A stretch of DNA of 64,000 bases from Metallyticus violacea (GCA_030762175.1 CM060843.1:119714869-119778868), one strand, 5' to 3'. Shown: positions 22,976 through 37,020, counted from the first letter of the stretch. Numbers and translations are program-made. The notes: generated by a model not told the origin, from the letters alone.

Positions 22976-23258
22976 TCGGTCCTGCTGATAGTGATAATCA
23001 TAGATCACGGGTTCAATCTCGGCTAGGATTGAACGCGTGATGGATTTTTTTTCTGTCGTAGAAATCCTAAGTATGGCTTTCTTTGGAAAGGAAGTAGACC
23101 CGTGGGTCTCGTGACGCAGATTTACGGCACATAAGAATGTCAAACCTGAAAGAAGAGGCCTCTGGCCAAAATTTATCGGCCGTTTCACAAGCTGAATTGA
23201 ATGAGACGGTGATGATCTGAGATGTTAAAGAACATTAATAAATAAAGCAAATAAACAA
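22976..23258 (+). mobile_element. SINE family 1, copy 6, with small insertion
   Basis: A near full-length forward copy with cggtcctg at the 5' end, the B box gggttcaatctc and the complete body to gatctgagatgttaaag, then a tail of AATAAATAAAGC type. About 20 bp beside the T-arm (aggattgaacgcgtgatgg) looks like a local partial duplication of the B-box/T-arm region. Confidence 0.9.
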
Positions 23259-23369
23259 ATAATTATTCATTTACTCTGTCATACCTTCAAAACATTTCCC
23301 TAGTGTAAAAAAACATAAATATAAAATAGATTTTTATGCAATTTCAATCTACCATAATATTAAGTTTTC

Positions 23370-24140
23370 TTTGTACATTTTGTCCGCTCATGCGACTTAA
23401 CCTCTCTGCTACACAGTATGCTGCAGCCGGCAACTTCCATGATTCTTCTGTCACGTTCTTGAGTGTCGCTTTCTGAACACGTTACTTTCCAGTTTAACGG
23501 CAGTTTGAAGACGGTTACCAAGATCGCGGGTTCAAAACCGGCCAGGGTCGATGGATTTTTTCCGGGCATAAAAATCCTAAGTATGACTTCCTTCGGAAGG
23601 GAAGTAATGCCGTGGGTCCCGTGTCGTAGATTTACGGCACGAAAAAGAACCTCAAGCCTGAAAAAAGAGGCCTCTGAGCAAAATTTGTCGGCCGTTTCAC
23701 GCCCTGAATAGAATAGGTCGCTGATGACCTGAGATGTTAAAGAGCGCCCGTAAATAAAACAAAACAATCAATCAATTGAAGATGGTTAGACAATTGACTC
23801 TAGAACGATGTATTTTGCTGTGTAAGCTTTATTTTAAATACGAATTGTGTTCGTGCGAATTTATTCACAACTTTCCTGGTCAATTTTCTCCTTTCAGAAC
23901 TGCAATTCACCATATTGTGCACAGATATTGGTTCAGTGCATAACTAAAAACATTAGCGAAAACATATATTTTGACAGAGGAAAAGAAAGTCAGAATTAGC
24001 TCAAATCAATAAAGTTAGCAGCAAAACCACTTACAAAACTTAACACAAGAAATGGAGGTTTCGGAACATCCAGTGAACAGTGAAATCAGAAACATTACGA
24101 TGGCCGACTTAATCGTGTCAGCAGAATGTGTTTTTCCATT
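23370..24140 (+). repeat. Unclassified dispersed repeat, copy A (interrupted by a SINE)
   Basis: After removing the SINE at 23518-23775, this segment aligns in the same orientation with 39085-39610. Shared blocks include ttgtccgctca, ctctgctac, tgctgcagc, tcttgaacgtcgct/tcttgagtgtcgct, acggcagt, tctagaacgatgt/tctagagcaacgtg, ctggtcaattttctcc/ctgatcaatttacctcc and gaaatcagaaaca. Divergence is substantial. No coding sequence or known element ends are recognised, so it could be an old transposon or a segmental duplication. Confidence 0.7.
23518..23775 (+). mobile_element. SINE family 1, copy 7, 5'-truncated, 13-bp target duplication
   Basis: It starts at ccaagatcgcgggttc, so the A-box region is missing, and is otherwise complete with a CAATCAATCAA tail. 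The target duplication ttgaagacggtta (23505-23517) and ttgaagatggtta (23776-23788) differs at one base. The paralogous segment near 39230 has no insertion here. Confidence 0.93.
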
Positions 24141-25799
24141 TCATTGCCTGTTTAGCCAATGCAGAACAACACTTCCAGCATCTTTTAAACGGCGAGATTT
24201 AACGTACTGATTTTACGAAGTGGGATTAAAGTATCCATGAGATAAAACACTATGTCTAAAGCCAAATGTGAAAAATATAATATATTGATTAATTTCTATT
24301 AAAAATTTTATCGATGATTCAAACGGTTCATATTTCTGATAGAACTGGTCATTGAACAATATTGATTTTTTGAAGGATACTTTTCGACTTTCTTGAGAGG
24401 ACCCGAATTTTTCATTTATGTTATATAAAGCATTCTTGTCGTTTTTAAGAAATGTGGCCTTGTTAACGGATCATACATAATATATGTCACTAGGAGGACT
24501 TGGGCACAGTTTTCAACGCAGCAACGTCAAAGTCGAACCAGGTGTATGATCCCACGCCACCTACAGACACCCTCGCCTTCTTCTCTTTCTTAATAAATAA
24601 ACTGTTAGATGCCATGCTCTAATAAAGTAGTTGAACTCTATTTTTTCCCATAATTCACATTCGTTAAAACCGAATTTGTTTAATGCTTCAAACTTTTCTT
24701 CTTGAGACCTAAATTCTGGTCTTTAATAAACTGGTTGTAATTAGCTGTAATTGTTAACCCATGTGTAAAAAATAATGCCAACGTTATGCACTTTATATTT
24801 ACCCGAAATTCAGTATTGATGCACATTGCACACTATGGTTATGATTATCTAAAAATTTAAATCCAATCAGTTCCAAACAAATAAATCAGAGGAATTATAA
24901 CATGTGGTTAGCATAGTAAATCCGATTAAGGAACGATCGAAAGAGAGTTGTGTTGAGACTCGCTGTCTTTATACAGGAAACGAAATGTTCAGCTCACTCT
25001 CTTTTATAGATCTTGCACTACTTTTTTGGCTTGTGAAACAATTTCATTATAGCCAAAAGTGTTTGAACCGTTCCTACCGTTCCTATTCTTCTCACTGTCC
25101 AAAAACTGAGGTGTTCAATTGTTACATTATGTAAAGACGGAGCTCATTTTATAAGGTTTCTGGTAAGGGTATTTTTAAATACATTGCATTAGTTAGGAAT
25201 TAACACACATTAAAGTCTAATATGCCTGAAAAATGCGTATTAAATTTATCCTTTATCTGATTTGATAATGAGGTTGAGTGAAGGCTCGCGATAATTAGGC
25301 TTCTTGGTGTAAATCGCTTAAGTTAATCAGAAAATGGCAGGTTCATGCTTATGTTGTTGAACGATGCAATTACAATTGACAATTTTTCATTTTCTCAAAG
25401 TGAAAATACTTTGCTCATACTTCAAAATATCTGATATTTTAAAGTTCAAGTAAAGATATTCCCCTATCTCATTACACACCATTCTTTGCATCATGTTCCA
25501 AATAATGACTATTTCCATTTCACGTAAAGGATGCTTGCATTCTGCACTTATAATGCCCGTTATTGCTAAAGGATTATTTGAAAAAATCCTAAAATTATAA
25601 ACTGTGAGCTCATAAATGTTTGTCTCATTCATATTGTCTATTCTACAGAGCGTTCCTTATGTTACCGGGCCGCACACTGTCTATTACACTGGGGGGGGGG
25701 GAGGTTTTCGTTCTAAAACTCCCGCGTTACTTACTCATGCACTATAAAGACTACTAACCTTATTATAAATGTAGTTAAAGTAGTAATCATCTGCATTCC

Positions 25800-26045
25800 T
25801 AGCATAGCATCTTCGATCGAAATTTCTATTCACACGCATAAATTCTTGCGTAATGTTCTTATGTTGTCCTTGAGGTCGACTGTGGTAAGGGGATTGTTCT
25901 TATTTAAATGAAACCATGCCTCATCTGAGAAAATTATTAAATTTGAGGTCAACAGTAGCGTCAACGATATTTTGTAAAATCCAATTCAGAAATTTACTAG
26001 TTTTTCGTCGTTACAAGGTACTTAGGTTTAGCGACCCCATTGTCC
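25800..26045 (-). pseudogene. Tc1/mariner-type transposase fragment (first catalytic Asp region)
   Basis: The minus strand reads IIFSDEAWFHLN at about 25905-25940, which matches the first catalytic block FSDEAWFHLSG of a common insect IS630/mariner-type transposase family. Upstream, in a different frame, LNWILQNIVDATVDL resembles the FCNWF...V...ID segment that precedes it. Downstream similarity is quickly lost and stops are frequent. Confidence 0.6.
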
Positions 26046-29000
26046 CAAACTTATTAACTAAACATCTCACACTTTCTTTACCTGAAACTGTTTACACACA
26101 TGTCTACATGATACAGACTTGACGTTTGTGTAGTAGATTAAAATTCTTTGTTCGAGCACGAATTTTTCGGTAGGCATTTCGATGCATTAATAAGAATAAT
26201 CTAATATAATTCACACACTATACAGACGTCTTGAATAAATTTTCACTTTTGAGATGCACAAGAACAAACTCTAATCTTTACAGCTAGAACAGAAGGCAGC
26301 AACTGACACAGTATAACACAGTTGATAAAAGTAGCCTTGAGAGGGGCATTCACCGCTAGTGCGCTATTGGAATAATACCGAAGTCGCTGCAATGCAAGCG
26401 AACTAGGCGATTTTTGGCCCGGTTATAAATGGAACGTATGGTATTTAACTTCATCTGCTCTTGACCGTGATCGCTAAAGCGTGAGATACTGCGGGTGGAA
26501 TTTCCAGACATCGATGTTTTGTGTGTTAGATAAACAAGATGAATGTCAGATAATTCTTTCGGGCTCTATACGAATCCTAATAGGTTGCCAAAAGCAAGCT
26601 CTCTCCATAAGGGGGGTGACATGACGTAGTAAAGGCAAACATATTTTATACTTAGCGCTTAAGTAATGTTTGAATGGGGAAAATTAAGTACTCTAAAGTT
26701 TTCTTATTTTATATAATTAATACTTGTTGACTCAACAAAGAGTCGGTATGTATATTTATTTAAATTTCTTGGACATTTAAGCGAATTTTGGAGGAAAAAG
26801 AAGAATAAATAAAGCAAAAAAAAAAAATTAGTAAAGTGCAGTAAAGCAGTTAAAATTTGTAAGTTTATTATTTTATAATGTTTCCATTCATTTAATAAAT
26901 TTCTAAGATGAACTGAATGCTATGCTAAATTATGAATAAACTCATAGTATATGTATTTGTTTACTTTATTTTATAGTTTGTATGTTTTGGTGCCATTTTA
27001 ACATCAGTAAGAAATATTCTGGCCTATTCATTACGCAGAACTTCAATCTCATTCTTTTAGTAATCCTGCAAAACGTATTGCTGCTGCTCCACGGTGCTAC
27101 TGCTGGAAAAAGCGATATTCATTACTGCTTTTCAACTACATAATTTTTATTTATTTTTATTTATGACATTATAACAGCTCTGTTATCGATAGAAATAATT
27201 ATATATAAATATAAATAATGCGACTTACAGAAGAATAAAAAAAACTCAAAATAAGAAAAAATTAGAAAGCAGTATGGAATGCTGAAAGTCATGTTGGTAA
27301 CTGCAGTACTACTAGTATAAGATTTGGACAAACAGCAGTGGTATCGTATTAAAGTAATGCTGAAATCAGAAAACTGTCGTGAATACAAAAGCGGTAATAA
27401 AATTAAAAAATAACAATGTAGAATATGAAATATTACTAAATACACGTAGGAAATAGATCATTCAACGAACTTGCATAAAAAAGTACAACTACAAATAGCG
27501 AAGGAGATAAATCTCATTACATCCAAAATGACACAATGCACTCAAATATCTGAGTGTTTAACCCAACAGAAACTCTTGGCAATGTTTTATATTTAAAAGA
27601 ATGTTTTATGCATTTAATTGTGTGTTCCAGAGTTAGACAAAAGTCTTCGGTTAAGGGTTAAAAATAGCTTTAGTTGCTGTAGTTTCTAATCTATGGGAAG
27701 TTTAGTAAGTCTTTCCTCAGGATATAGAAGGAAAACTCTCTCAAAGCATTATTACTTATACTTATATCGCAATCCTAGTATTTCTTATAGAAGAAATTTT
27801 TTTTTTTCATATTTAACAGTATGTATCAGATAATAATCAATTTTATACGACTCGGAAACCAAAACAGTATGGCAGTAACCTACTAATTGTTTATACAGAA
27901 TAGTGTTTGATAAGCAATGTTTTCATTTGATTATTGTATCTGTCTATATCGTGCTCAAAGTGGTATACTGAGGGTTTCGCCCATAACAACTTAAATACAA
28001 TAAATTAGTTCATAGACTCATAATGGAGCTAAAGTCACACACTGTAATCACTGGTTTCTTTGAAGGTTAAAGATTGCGTCATGATAAATGCAAACATATA
28101 TTTATACAGTTAAATGTTTATCGCCATTAAGATTGTATTAAAATGCTATATATAGCAGCCTTAATCTCATAACATTATGCTTTAAATAACTGCAATGTAT
28201 TATGAGTAGCATAATTAAATTTGTCTTCCGCATTGTTTCTATTTGAATTGATATCCTCCTTTATGTTCCAAAAATATAACTTGTAATTTTTGGACTTGGT
28301 TTAATTGGCAAACGTTCAAGGTTTGCACCAGGTCTCTTCGTTTTTGCTAATGTACTTTGTTTTGCATTAAACCAATTTGTGAAAAATTCTTGAATTGCAG
28401 CTCTGAAGGAGAATAAAGTTTGGAATAAACTCCGCACCTGCACATCCGTATTTAAAACCTTGTTTACACATAAAAATGCATTGATCTAAAGTCATCCTCG
28501 CAAATGTATATTGTTGTGAGACCGGTATAGAAATGTCCAACGATATTTGAGGACATGACAAGAGGTAAGCGGTGTTGATGTACGGAGCACTTAATAGCTG
28601 TGATGATCAACACCCCGTTAGCAAACTAGGTTTATATTCCCTACAACTCAATGTCCGCACATCTAAAGTAGTACTTTTTACATTTTATATGTAATTACTA
28701 ATTTTAACATTAGAATTTATTATATTACATTATGAAAAATTGTAAAATTTGTATAAAGGATGGTAGGGGTCCTGACGTTTTTAAAACGCATTGCAATTAT
28801 CACGCATTATAATGAAAAATGAGCGAAGAATCTGAAATACTATCAATTGTGACAAACTCTATGAAACTTTTTAGAATAGTTGAAAAAATGTTCGAAATAA
28901 ATTCGGCGAATAATTATTTAGCTTTTTGAATGAACTTAAACAACTGGCAGTATTCTGTAAAATTATTTTTATATTAAATTTTATGGCAAACCGAGTTGAT

Positions 29001-31404
29001 CTTGGACAGAAACCCCTTAAGAGTCACGGATAAAAAAGAACGAACTAACCGAAAACTCAAGAGGAGCAATTAAATTTATACGTAGGCATCCATCGTATAC
29101 CACTTTTTAAGATTTTTCTGAAAATTAAAATAACTGAATTAGAATTCTTGAAAGTTGTTACTTCAGCTATTTCTAAAAATTTTAAAACCACGCAGATTAA
29201 AGAATAAAAACTATGCGTGCTTCAACTTTTCTAAGGGGAAAAACGATGATGTAGCTAAATAAATATTTAATTTGAATATCATACTCACCGCTTTTTAAAA
29301 TTCCTAGAATTGTGAACAATGATTATTTTCACTGAACTGATATTTTCAGTTCAGCTTTGAAGTTGTAAACTAAAAATCAATCGCACTATTTACAGCTAAT
29401 ATTTTCATTCAACTTAACGAAGGTCACTAACTGATCTCTTAGTAGCTATTAAATTTTTATATATCCATATTCTTATTAGGGTTACTAAGATTTAATCCTG
29501 TCATATATTCTTCTTCTTCTTATAACATTTATGTAATATGCATTTTAGTGTGTTATTCTTTAGGTAGATAACAAAGTAGGACAGCCTCTTCAGGTATTTT
29601 TCCCTAACGGAGGCAATTCTATTTATAGCAACAGACAGTATCTATGTAAATGTTGCGTGGTCGCATGCTAGGCTTCTGTAAAAGACATTTTCTCCTCCCT
29701 TGTGTTCATATCACACATATGACCTTGAACAGTGCTTGTGCATGCCTTTTATCAACATGACATGTAATATGCATACTTTCCTACAGTTATTTTCCATGGA
29801 TATGGTTACATATTGTTGAAAGTTTTATCAACCTATAAGTGTGTTTTATAAATAATAAAGTCAGTTCATTTTACAACTCCGGTATTGAATAAACTCATAG
29901 ATCATAGTCAATACCTGCCGCTGTACTTCCATTCTCTCTTGCGCTAATGTAGCACAAGTAATAAAATAGACGATTTTCTTAAATATGCGTTTTATAAAAT
30001 TTCAATTACACATTTTTGTATGTGGAATCATTTATTTCACTCAAAAGCTTGATATGTATACTTTTTTGCTTGGTTTTGTATCACAAAGTTAGCTGTAAGT
30101 AATGAACAAAAATATAATATACAGTGGTCTTATAAATTCGTTGGGGTCGACTGCTAACGTCATCTATAAACATTGCACTTACTCCTGAGCAACAAGGTTA
30201 AGAATTTAAACACATGGTCTTTCAAAGCAAGGTATACTCTTTGATAAATAACCTTTATTTTACACGAAATCATTTGAACAATCCTACTAGCAATTATTTT
30301 AATCATTATTGCATTTCCTTCTTAACGAATTTTACATTTAATTGATGAAAATATTAATCCTAATTTAACTATTAAAACTATTGTCATAGTAAGGCATAGA
30401 ATAGTAAGTCTAACCTGATGCATCCAAGTCTATTACAAACATGTAACAGCTAGACTGGTTGTTAAACTCTATGCCGCAGAGATGTTTCGGCAACCAGCAT
30501 AATTTAGCTGTACAGCAGATATAGTGTCCTTAGACGGTTAGTGTAGTTCAAATCGACAGAACTTAACGATAGAAACGATCGAACTTATGTGACAAACCAA
30601 TTTATTTGCACTATTAAATTTATGTTCCATTATGACTTCATGTCATATCTTTATTTTTTCATTTTGATGTATCACAAGTATTTTTTCTAAAATAGACATT
30701 ACATTAGGTGGTATAGGACTTCACACTTCAACATTTTCTTATATCTGGAAAGATCGGGTGGTGGGAGCGTGTAGCGGAAAGATGAAAGGAATGTGATGCA
30801 CTTTTTTTTTTCCTTAAGTGATGTCTTAAGTCTTCAGAAAGCTCAATAAATGGGCAGTTATGATAGCGCAAATGAACCCTTAAGATCTAAAGTTACTCAA
30901 AATTCACCTTTTTGGTAGCGTGAGCAAATTTATCTCAGACAATTTATCCCAGCCATCAAATCACCTGCTTCAACTAGGTCCCTGCTGGAGTTATAAGTAA
31001 ACAAAAGCTGCATCATTGATTTGCGTCTTAATTGACACTATGTTGAATATCAAATCTGGGTTACCCAATTACTAAAGTGATTGCTGTCTCCAATAATCCC
31101 TCTTTTGAAATGCTGGATATAGTCCAAACAATCTATATCGCGTCTATTTAGTATATGTGAGAAAAGCTGTGACTTAAACGAATTAGGGGAGACTGAAAAA
31201 AAAACCGCAGCTAATGTTGCATCCGGAGGGTAGGAACATTTTTGACATTAACGTTACATCAAATGAATTCATACTAAATCTTATTCAAGTGGTTTCTCAC
31301 TCACCGGAAAGACATGTACTAGAAGCCCTGCTTTTTACTGCTTTGATATTTATTTGGCTTAAGTAATTTGTTTTATCTTATATTTCATAGTTCAAAGCTG
31401 AACA

Positions 31405-32090
31405 AATGTAAGTTAAAAATGTGAAAGCTAATGAAAGCTATAGCCGTGGGTCATAAACGTGCACTACTTAAAATAAACTCAAACGATTTGCCGTCCATCA
31501 CGATAAACGACAATGTCATTAATTATACTAGCACGACAAAAACCGTAGGTGTTTATATAGACTCTGGTCTATAATGGCAAGCCAGGTAATCCACACATGC
31601 AAAAATATTCTTTCCGATTCGCGCATTAAACATGTAGCAATACAGCTGCCTCTCAGTCTTAAAAATAATCTTATTCAAGTGTTTGTTATGCGTCACTTTG
31701 ATTATTATTCTAATCTGAACATCGACAGTCTTTTGTATAGGGTAGTCAAATGATCAAACTTACGTGTGTTGAAGACGAAAAGAACAAAAGAACTGTCATG
31801 GCTAAAAGAACCTAGGGCTTCCCATCTCCTTACGTTTCTGTCCAGAATCTTCTGTACCTCCACCCCTCAGTATATCGCCTCTCCCTACTTTGGATCCGGA
31901 ATATAACTTGACTGTCTGTCCCTCATCACCGAACCTCATTCAGCGTGCCACTACCCAGAATCTGGAACTCCCTTCCTCCTCAAGTTGGAGATTGCCAGAC
32001 AACAAAGCAATTTAATCGTAGATTAAATTATTATCTCTGCCTTAAGAATAATAACAGCTAGTCTGTCACTGCTCCTCCTCCTCCTCCCCT
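31405..32090 (+). pseudogene. Non-LTR retrotransposon ORF2 C-terminal relic (CR1/Jockey-like)
   Basis: Across two frames the + strand reads KAIAVGHKRALLKINSN, then INDNVINYTSTTKTVGVYID, then LPLSLKNNLIQVFVMRHFDY, then LKTKRTKELSWLKEPRASH and TSTPQYIASP, and finally RATTQNLELPSSSSWRLP. The order matches the segment after the RT catalytic domain in CR1/Jockey-type LINE proteins (VKNLGVxxD, LPLxxKxxLIxxLVxPxxDYC, WLxxxxRRxxH, PxYLxxxF, NxLPxxLR). Frameshifts and stops abound. The RT core is missing, consistent with 5' truncation. Confidence 0.82.
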
Positions 32091-35000
32091 TCCCCTTGTA
32101 CTTAAGAAAATTTATTGAAGAACAAGTGGAATAATAACACGACCTTTATCAGCTTTCTAGCTATATTAAAATACGTAATGTTTAAATAGTAAATTAGAAA
32201 AAAAATCTGAGAAAGGCTACAAAGGATGCAGAAAATTGAGAGACAGCTAGCTTCAGACTTCTAGGTTGAAATTTACGTGTGGCAACTTAAAGAAACGCAA
32301 GGGCAGCAGTCTCATTCGGAACAAGGGAGATAAAGCCGCGGCGCATTAATTTTTACTTTAGTACTTCTGTTACTTGAAAGCAAATGTTTATATTTACTGA
32401 AAGTAATAACCTGCTTCTTAGAGTCAAAACATGGATAGGATCTGCTTAGGGAATTCCTGAATTTCATCCATCTTTTCTTCTGTATGAACATCGCAGTTCT
32501 GAATACATTTCTTGTCATTGAGAGAATCTGTCTTCCGTAACTTTTTAACAAGTTGGCGAACAGTTTTTCTACCTGGAACACAATTGCTAGGATCTTATGC
32601 AAACTAGAAGTTTGCAATCAGATCGTTTCATTTCTAAGTAACCGTCAGTAATTCAGAGTGATCATAACACACTGAGACCCTTCCGCTGCTGTGCTTTGCG
32701 GGCACAATATAACTCGGGGTGGCCACTCCTGCCTTACCACTTCGCTTTAAGAACTTTTTAATAAGATCCCTTTCATCAAGACTACATATATAAGTGGCAT
32801 AACTAACGAAGAACAATTAGCACATAATTACGCAGTGAACGCACGGCAATTTGCTAATAAAACTTCCCTCTTCTACAAGTTGCTACCTGCATTATTCGGC
32901 CCTCAGGCTTCTTCCAGATCGGCGCTCTGTCGGCTCTAACCCAATAATCTATTGCCGTTCGGTTTCGTTCAAGGATCTTAATATAGCTATAGACAATTGC
33001 ACTTAAAAATGTTTGTATTCACCAGTCCACCGTTCAGAAGATTAAAGAGACCAACAAATGAACAGAAATGAGAAAGTTTTGAATTAAAATTATTTTTAAA
33101 AAGGACCACTATACGTGTTAAGATTAGAACACCAGTTTGGGTGTATGCATCCACAAAAATTCTTGGAAACCCTCATTGCTGCGCTCAGTTCTACCGAGAA
33201 TGCCTATGATTAAGCAAGGTGTTAATACATTATAATATTGATCTGGTGAAGAGATTTACTCGGAAATTAATAATAAGCTAAAGAAAGCGCACGAAACGGA
33301 AGAAAGAGAAACCACACAAAGGAATGAGGTCAGTGAAATTATCTTTTTCGTTGCCCATGGATATAAATCATCATATGACAGTAGATTGGCGCACATCTGC
33401 AATGTAAATTCAACGTGTGTCAACCGTTTCGCTTTTTTAAAACCTGAAAAATACAAACATTACAGTTTTATTAAATTACTTTCTGAACCTTTCAACATTA
33501 GTGAACGTTTTGAATACTTGATTTTAAAAAAATATTTTATAATACTATACAAATTTAATATCTCCTATATTTTAGAAATATACCGATTTCAGTGATAATT
33601 CAACTTAACAGCATAACCATAGATAATTCGCAGAAATTAGTTGCATCGAAGTACGATGTTTAAAATTTAAAAACGTTCATGTTTTGGAAATAAAGCTCTT
33701 AATGATAAAGAACATGAATAAAAGGGAAAAAATAATGACACGGTTATTTTCGTTGGGTACATACATGAACTATAAAATTTAAAGAATTAGATATTAAATT
33801 CCTAAAGCTATAAAAACTCTAAAATATGATGAAGGAAGATTCCTGAGATTTGGCCCGTGGCTCCGTAACATGGACACTTACAGAAGGCTGGAGCGGACAC
33901 ACGCAGGCTTACATTGAAATACACATTGACATAAGCACTTTCTCAGAAGTTAGATGTAGGTTAATACTCCATTAACACCACCATAAACAAAAAAGGGAGT
34001 GATTGAGCCTAGAAAGTATTGGAATGAAAGATTTTAACTATGGCCTGAAAGCATGACTTGTCAGATTAAGGCCATTGTCTTAAAAACCAAACAATTTATG
34101 CAAAAGCATTCCCTATGCAAATTGGACTAGATATAACATCAACTTAAATACAATGTCTTTCGAGGGCTATTATATTAGCCTATTCTGGTTAAGCTGAGAT
34201 AAGTAAATTGCCTTTTCTTTGCATCATATTTGAATAACGTGATTTCATAGATTCTCGCAAATTTGAAAGAATAGATTATTATTTAATACTTTCTATACTA
34301 ATTGTTAGTATTGTAAGACCCAGATAAAATGCACAGATGCACACAGAAAAAAAAGTTTAGTATGATGCAGATGTAAAAAAAATGTGAATTTCAGGTTTTG
34401 TGGCCAGTACGCCAGTACGCCCTCCTATACTGGGAGTAAGTGGCGTGAACAATGACTTTTAATATATAAAAATCCGATTGCTAGAACGTCAAATAAGAAA
34501 GGAAAGGAAAATGATTAAATTCTTTTTCTGAGAACCCAAAGTGACTTGTATAGATAAATTATAACTCTTGTCTTGGTTGGGTTGACAGGAAGATTTTTGA
34601 AACTTAAAATCCTTAGAAATAGATGAGGAATTTAACAATATTTAATTCTATAATAACAAATCTTGCATATCTAGAACTATAGGCGAACATTTTTAACCAT
34701 CACAATTGAATTATGTTAAAACAAACAATTTATAAACATGAGGTGAGGAAATTCAGATGAAGACACAACTTTTATCTTCCAGAATAATTTCCAAGGAAAC
34801 AATTACATGCCAAAACAAAGGCACACTTACTTAGCCTCTGAGCCCTTCCCAAGGCGAAGCATCGATCAACTGGCAGAAGATAGAATGCTCTCAATGGCGA
34901 GTAAGAACGAGGTTTTATGCACTGCTTGGCTTCAACAATATTGTTGCTGAATATCATACTTTTTCAGCAATCCTGCATTCACGCTTAAAGTCTCAGTTTG

Positions 35001-35254
35001 TCAGGTGCTCAAGAAAGGTAAATATTTGCCTTGCTTCATTTTTACACTTATTGTGCAGTATTTTAATTCTTAGTTTTATATTCTGTATATAATCCGGTAC
35101 TCCAACTGTAGGATATCCAAAATATGCCACTTTCTAGCGTGAGCTTTCGTCGACATTCATGTTGGAACCTTTCTCTAGGCTTTCTCTCCAGACTGCACAC
35201 TCAGGGCGGGCTGGCAGGTCTGGCGCAGCAAGACTTAGAATAATATATTTCGTA

Positions 35255-35375
35255 GATATTAAGAACTCAAGCTGCATAAAATGTCTAATTGATCGATTTA
35301 CGAACCAATCGTAAAAGATGACGCGGATCCACCTACACACTCCCGGTAACATATAAATATGTATGTCGCATCATA
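35255..35375 (+). repeat. Unclassified dispersed repeat, copy A
   Basis: It aligns in the same orientation with 36885-37020. Shared blocks are gatat.aagaactca, aattgatc, tttacgaaccaatc/tttacaaaccgatc, gacgcggatccac/aacgcggatccac and acatataaatatgtatg/aaatataaatatctatg. No coding sequence is recognised. Confidence 0.7.
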
Positions 35376-35769
35376 GTATCGGTAGATAATGTTTTCGGGG
35401 GTTTGCGGAGTTGATAGCTTAGAATGAATGCAATCAGAGTACTAGAACTCATATCTGCATTCGGCTGCACATGTTTCACCTGCATTGTCTCTGTTCCCAT
35501 TTCTGGGTCAGTAATTCAGTCTGTCTCAGCCCGACTCCGGCATTGTGGGTAGCTCGTGGCAGTGCCTACCATAGTGCCACTAAAGCTTAATGGTCGCAAG
35601 GGGGGGTGGGGGGTTCATTATTAGCAGCTTAGCTGGGTGGTTGGTGGTCTCATGTTAGACTCAAGGATTAGTTCAGGCTTGATGGCCCTAGGGCTATATG
35701 AAAAGGCCTTAGAGCTTCAAAGGACTACCGAATGAAGGCAGCGACGAGGCGTCCTTTTTATCATATTGT

Positions 35770-36120
35770 CCAGAAAACTGGTCTACTGATTAATATGGGT
35801 GATTACATCACATAGAAGGACCGATTTCTAGCCTTGAACTGGTCAATTTAAAGGATGCCTGAGGGGAAGGATTCCAGATGGAAAGGTCTGCATACCCTAA
35901 ACGCAGCTCTTAGGACTCCGTTCTGAACGTGTTAAAGCCTGAGTATGGCAGACTTAGTCACAAGCTCCTGGACCTCGCATCCCTATAAGAACATACCCAG
36001 AACTATTGTTCGGTATGTACGGGGCTTTTAGGTTCTTGACATGGTGTTGCTATTAATGTTCGGGTATAGGAATTTGACAGCTCCGTGCCTGTTTTGAACT
36101 TGGTGTGTGTACGCCTGACT
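35770..36120 (-). pseudogene. Probable LINE RT C-terminal relic
   Basis: The minus strand contains QNGVLRAAFRVCRPFHLE at about 35865-35920, preceded by FLIGCEVQELVTKSAI in the neighbouring sequence. This resembles the YGCExW...QNxxLRxxxGxPR segment of non-LTR ORF2 proteins after the RT domain. Stops are frequent. Only one short block is convincing, so the family is not assigned. Confidence 0.45.
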
Positions 36121-36301
36121 CATTAGGATTCTTAATTATCATTAATATTAATCATTAAATATCAAAGGCTACACAGTTCTCTCAAAAGTGTTGGAGACGC
36201 TTCTAAGTTCTTTAGGTCACGAGTAAAGAAAAGAGTAGAACTCTCTCAGCGTCAAACTCAACCTCTTGAACCAGCTTTCAATGTTTAATAGTATTTAACG
36301 C

Positions 36302-36544
36302 CTGTTTTACTACTGAGGCACCATAGGCGGTGAACACTAATGATATATGAGATGAAATGATAAATTGGAAAAGGATATTTTTACGGAAGGAAACATTTCA
36401 GGCCTGAGTTTAGGGTTGCCATTTATAAGGATTGAGGAAAACCTGGGAAAAAAATCAATCAGGAAGAACGGTCCTGGTGGGAATCGAACCCCAGACCTCC
36501 CGTTCACGAGTCGGCGCCTTAACAATCTCCGCCACCCGTGGCGT
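36302..36544 (-). mobile_element. SINE family 2, copy 2
   Basis: A reverse copy with an intact tRNA-like head: rc gccacgggtggcggagattgttaaggc for the A-box side and rc ggggttcgattcccacc for the B box. The shared body is rc cctcaatccttataaatggcaa, and the tail motif is gatgaaatgataaattgg. Confidence 0.9.
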
Positions 36545-36884
36545 CCCAGGTTTCAAATAGGGGAGAAAACTTCGCAAAAGTAGAATGCAGTAACCGATCT
36601 TACGATTCTGGGAACTTGTTTCTTTGCAGTGGAATAAATATTTGCATGTATTTGAGTGTGGGTATTACTATTGTGAATCGGCGTTTTCTTGTCTAGTTTG
36701 TCCGTAAGTGGCAAGAGAACCGAACATGTCAGAAATGCAAAATAAAACAGGACAAATCAGTAATAGCAGAATACACATAGTTATTAGATGCACTTTAGAT
36801 TTTAATAATGTTAAATATTTTGGTAAAACAAATCGAATTATTAGATAAGCTATGCAAACAGTCAAAAACAAGAAAATTCAATAG

Positions 36885-37020
36885 ATATGAAGAACTCATA
36901 AGACATATAGAGTTGTAATTGATGCTCCCATATTAATTTACAAACCGATCAGAAAAGGCAACGCGGATCCACAGTAGATACCCACTGCCAGTAAAATATA
37001 AATATCTATGCCATATCACA
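36885..37020 (+). repeat. Unclassified dispersed repeat, copy B
   Basis: The partner of 35255-35375, in direct orientation, 1.6 kb away. A SINE of family 2 and a LINE relic lie between them. Confidence 0.7.

Noticed and set aside
28261..28561. Minus-strand frames with MTLDQCIFMCKQGFKYGCAG, slightly like a WSC or other Cys-rich extracellular domain.
   Set aside because: Only one short block resembles the domain, key cysteines are missing downstream and no splice sites frame it.
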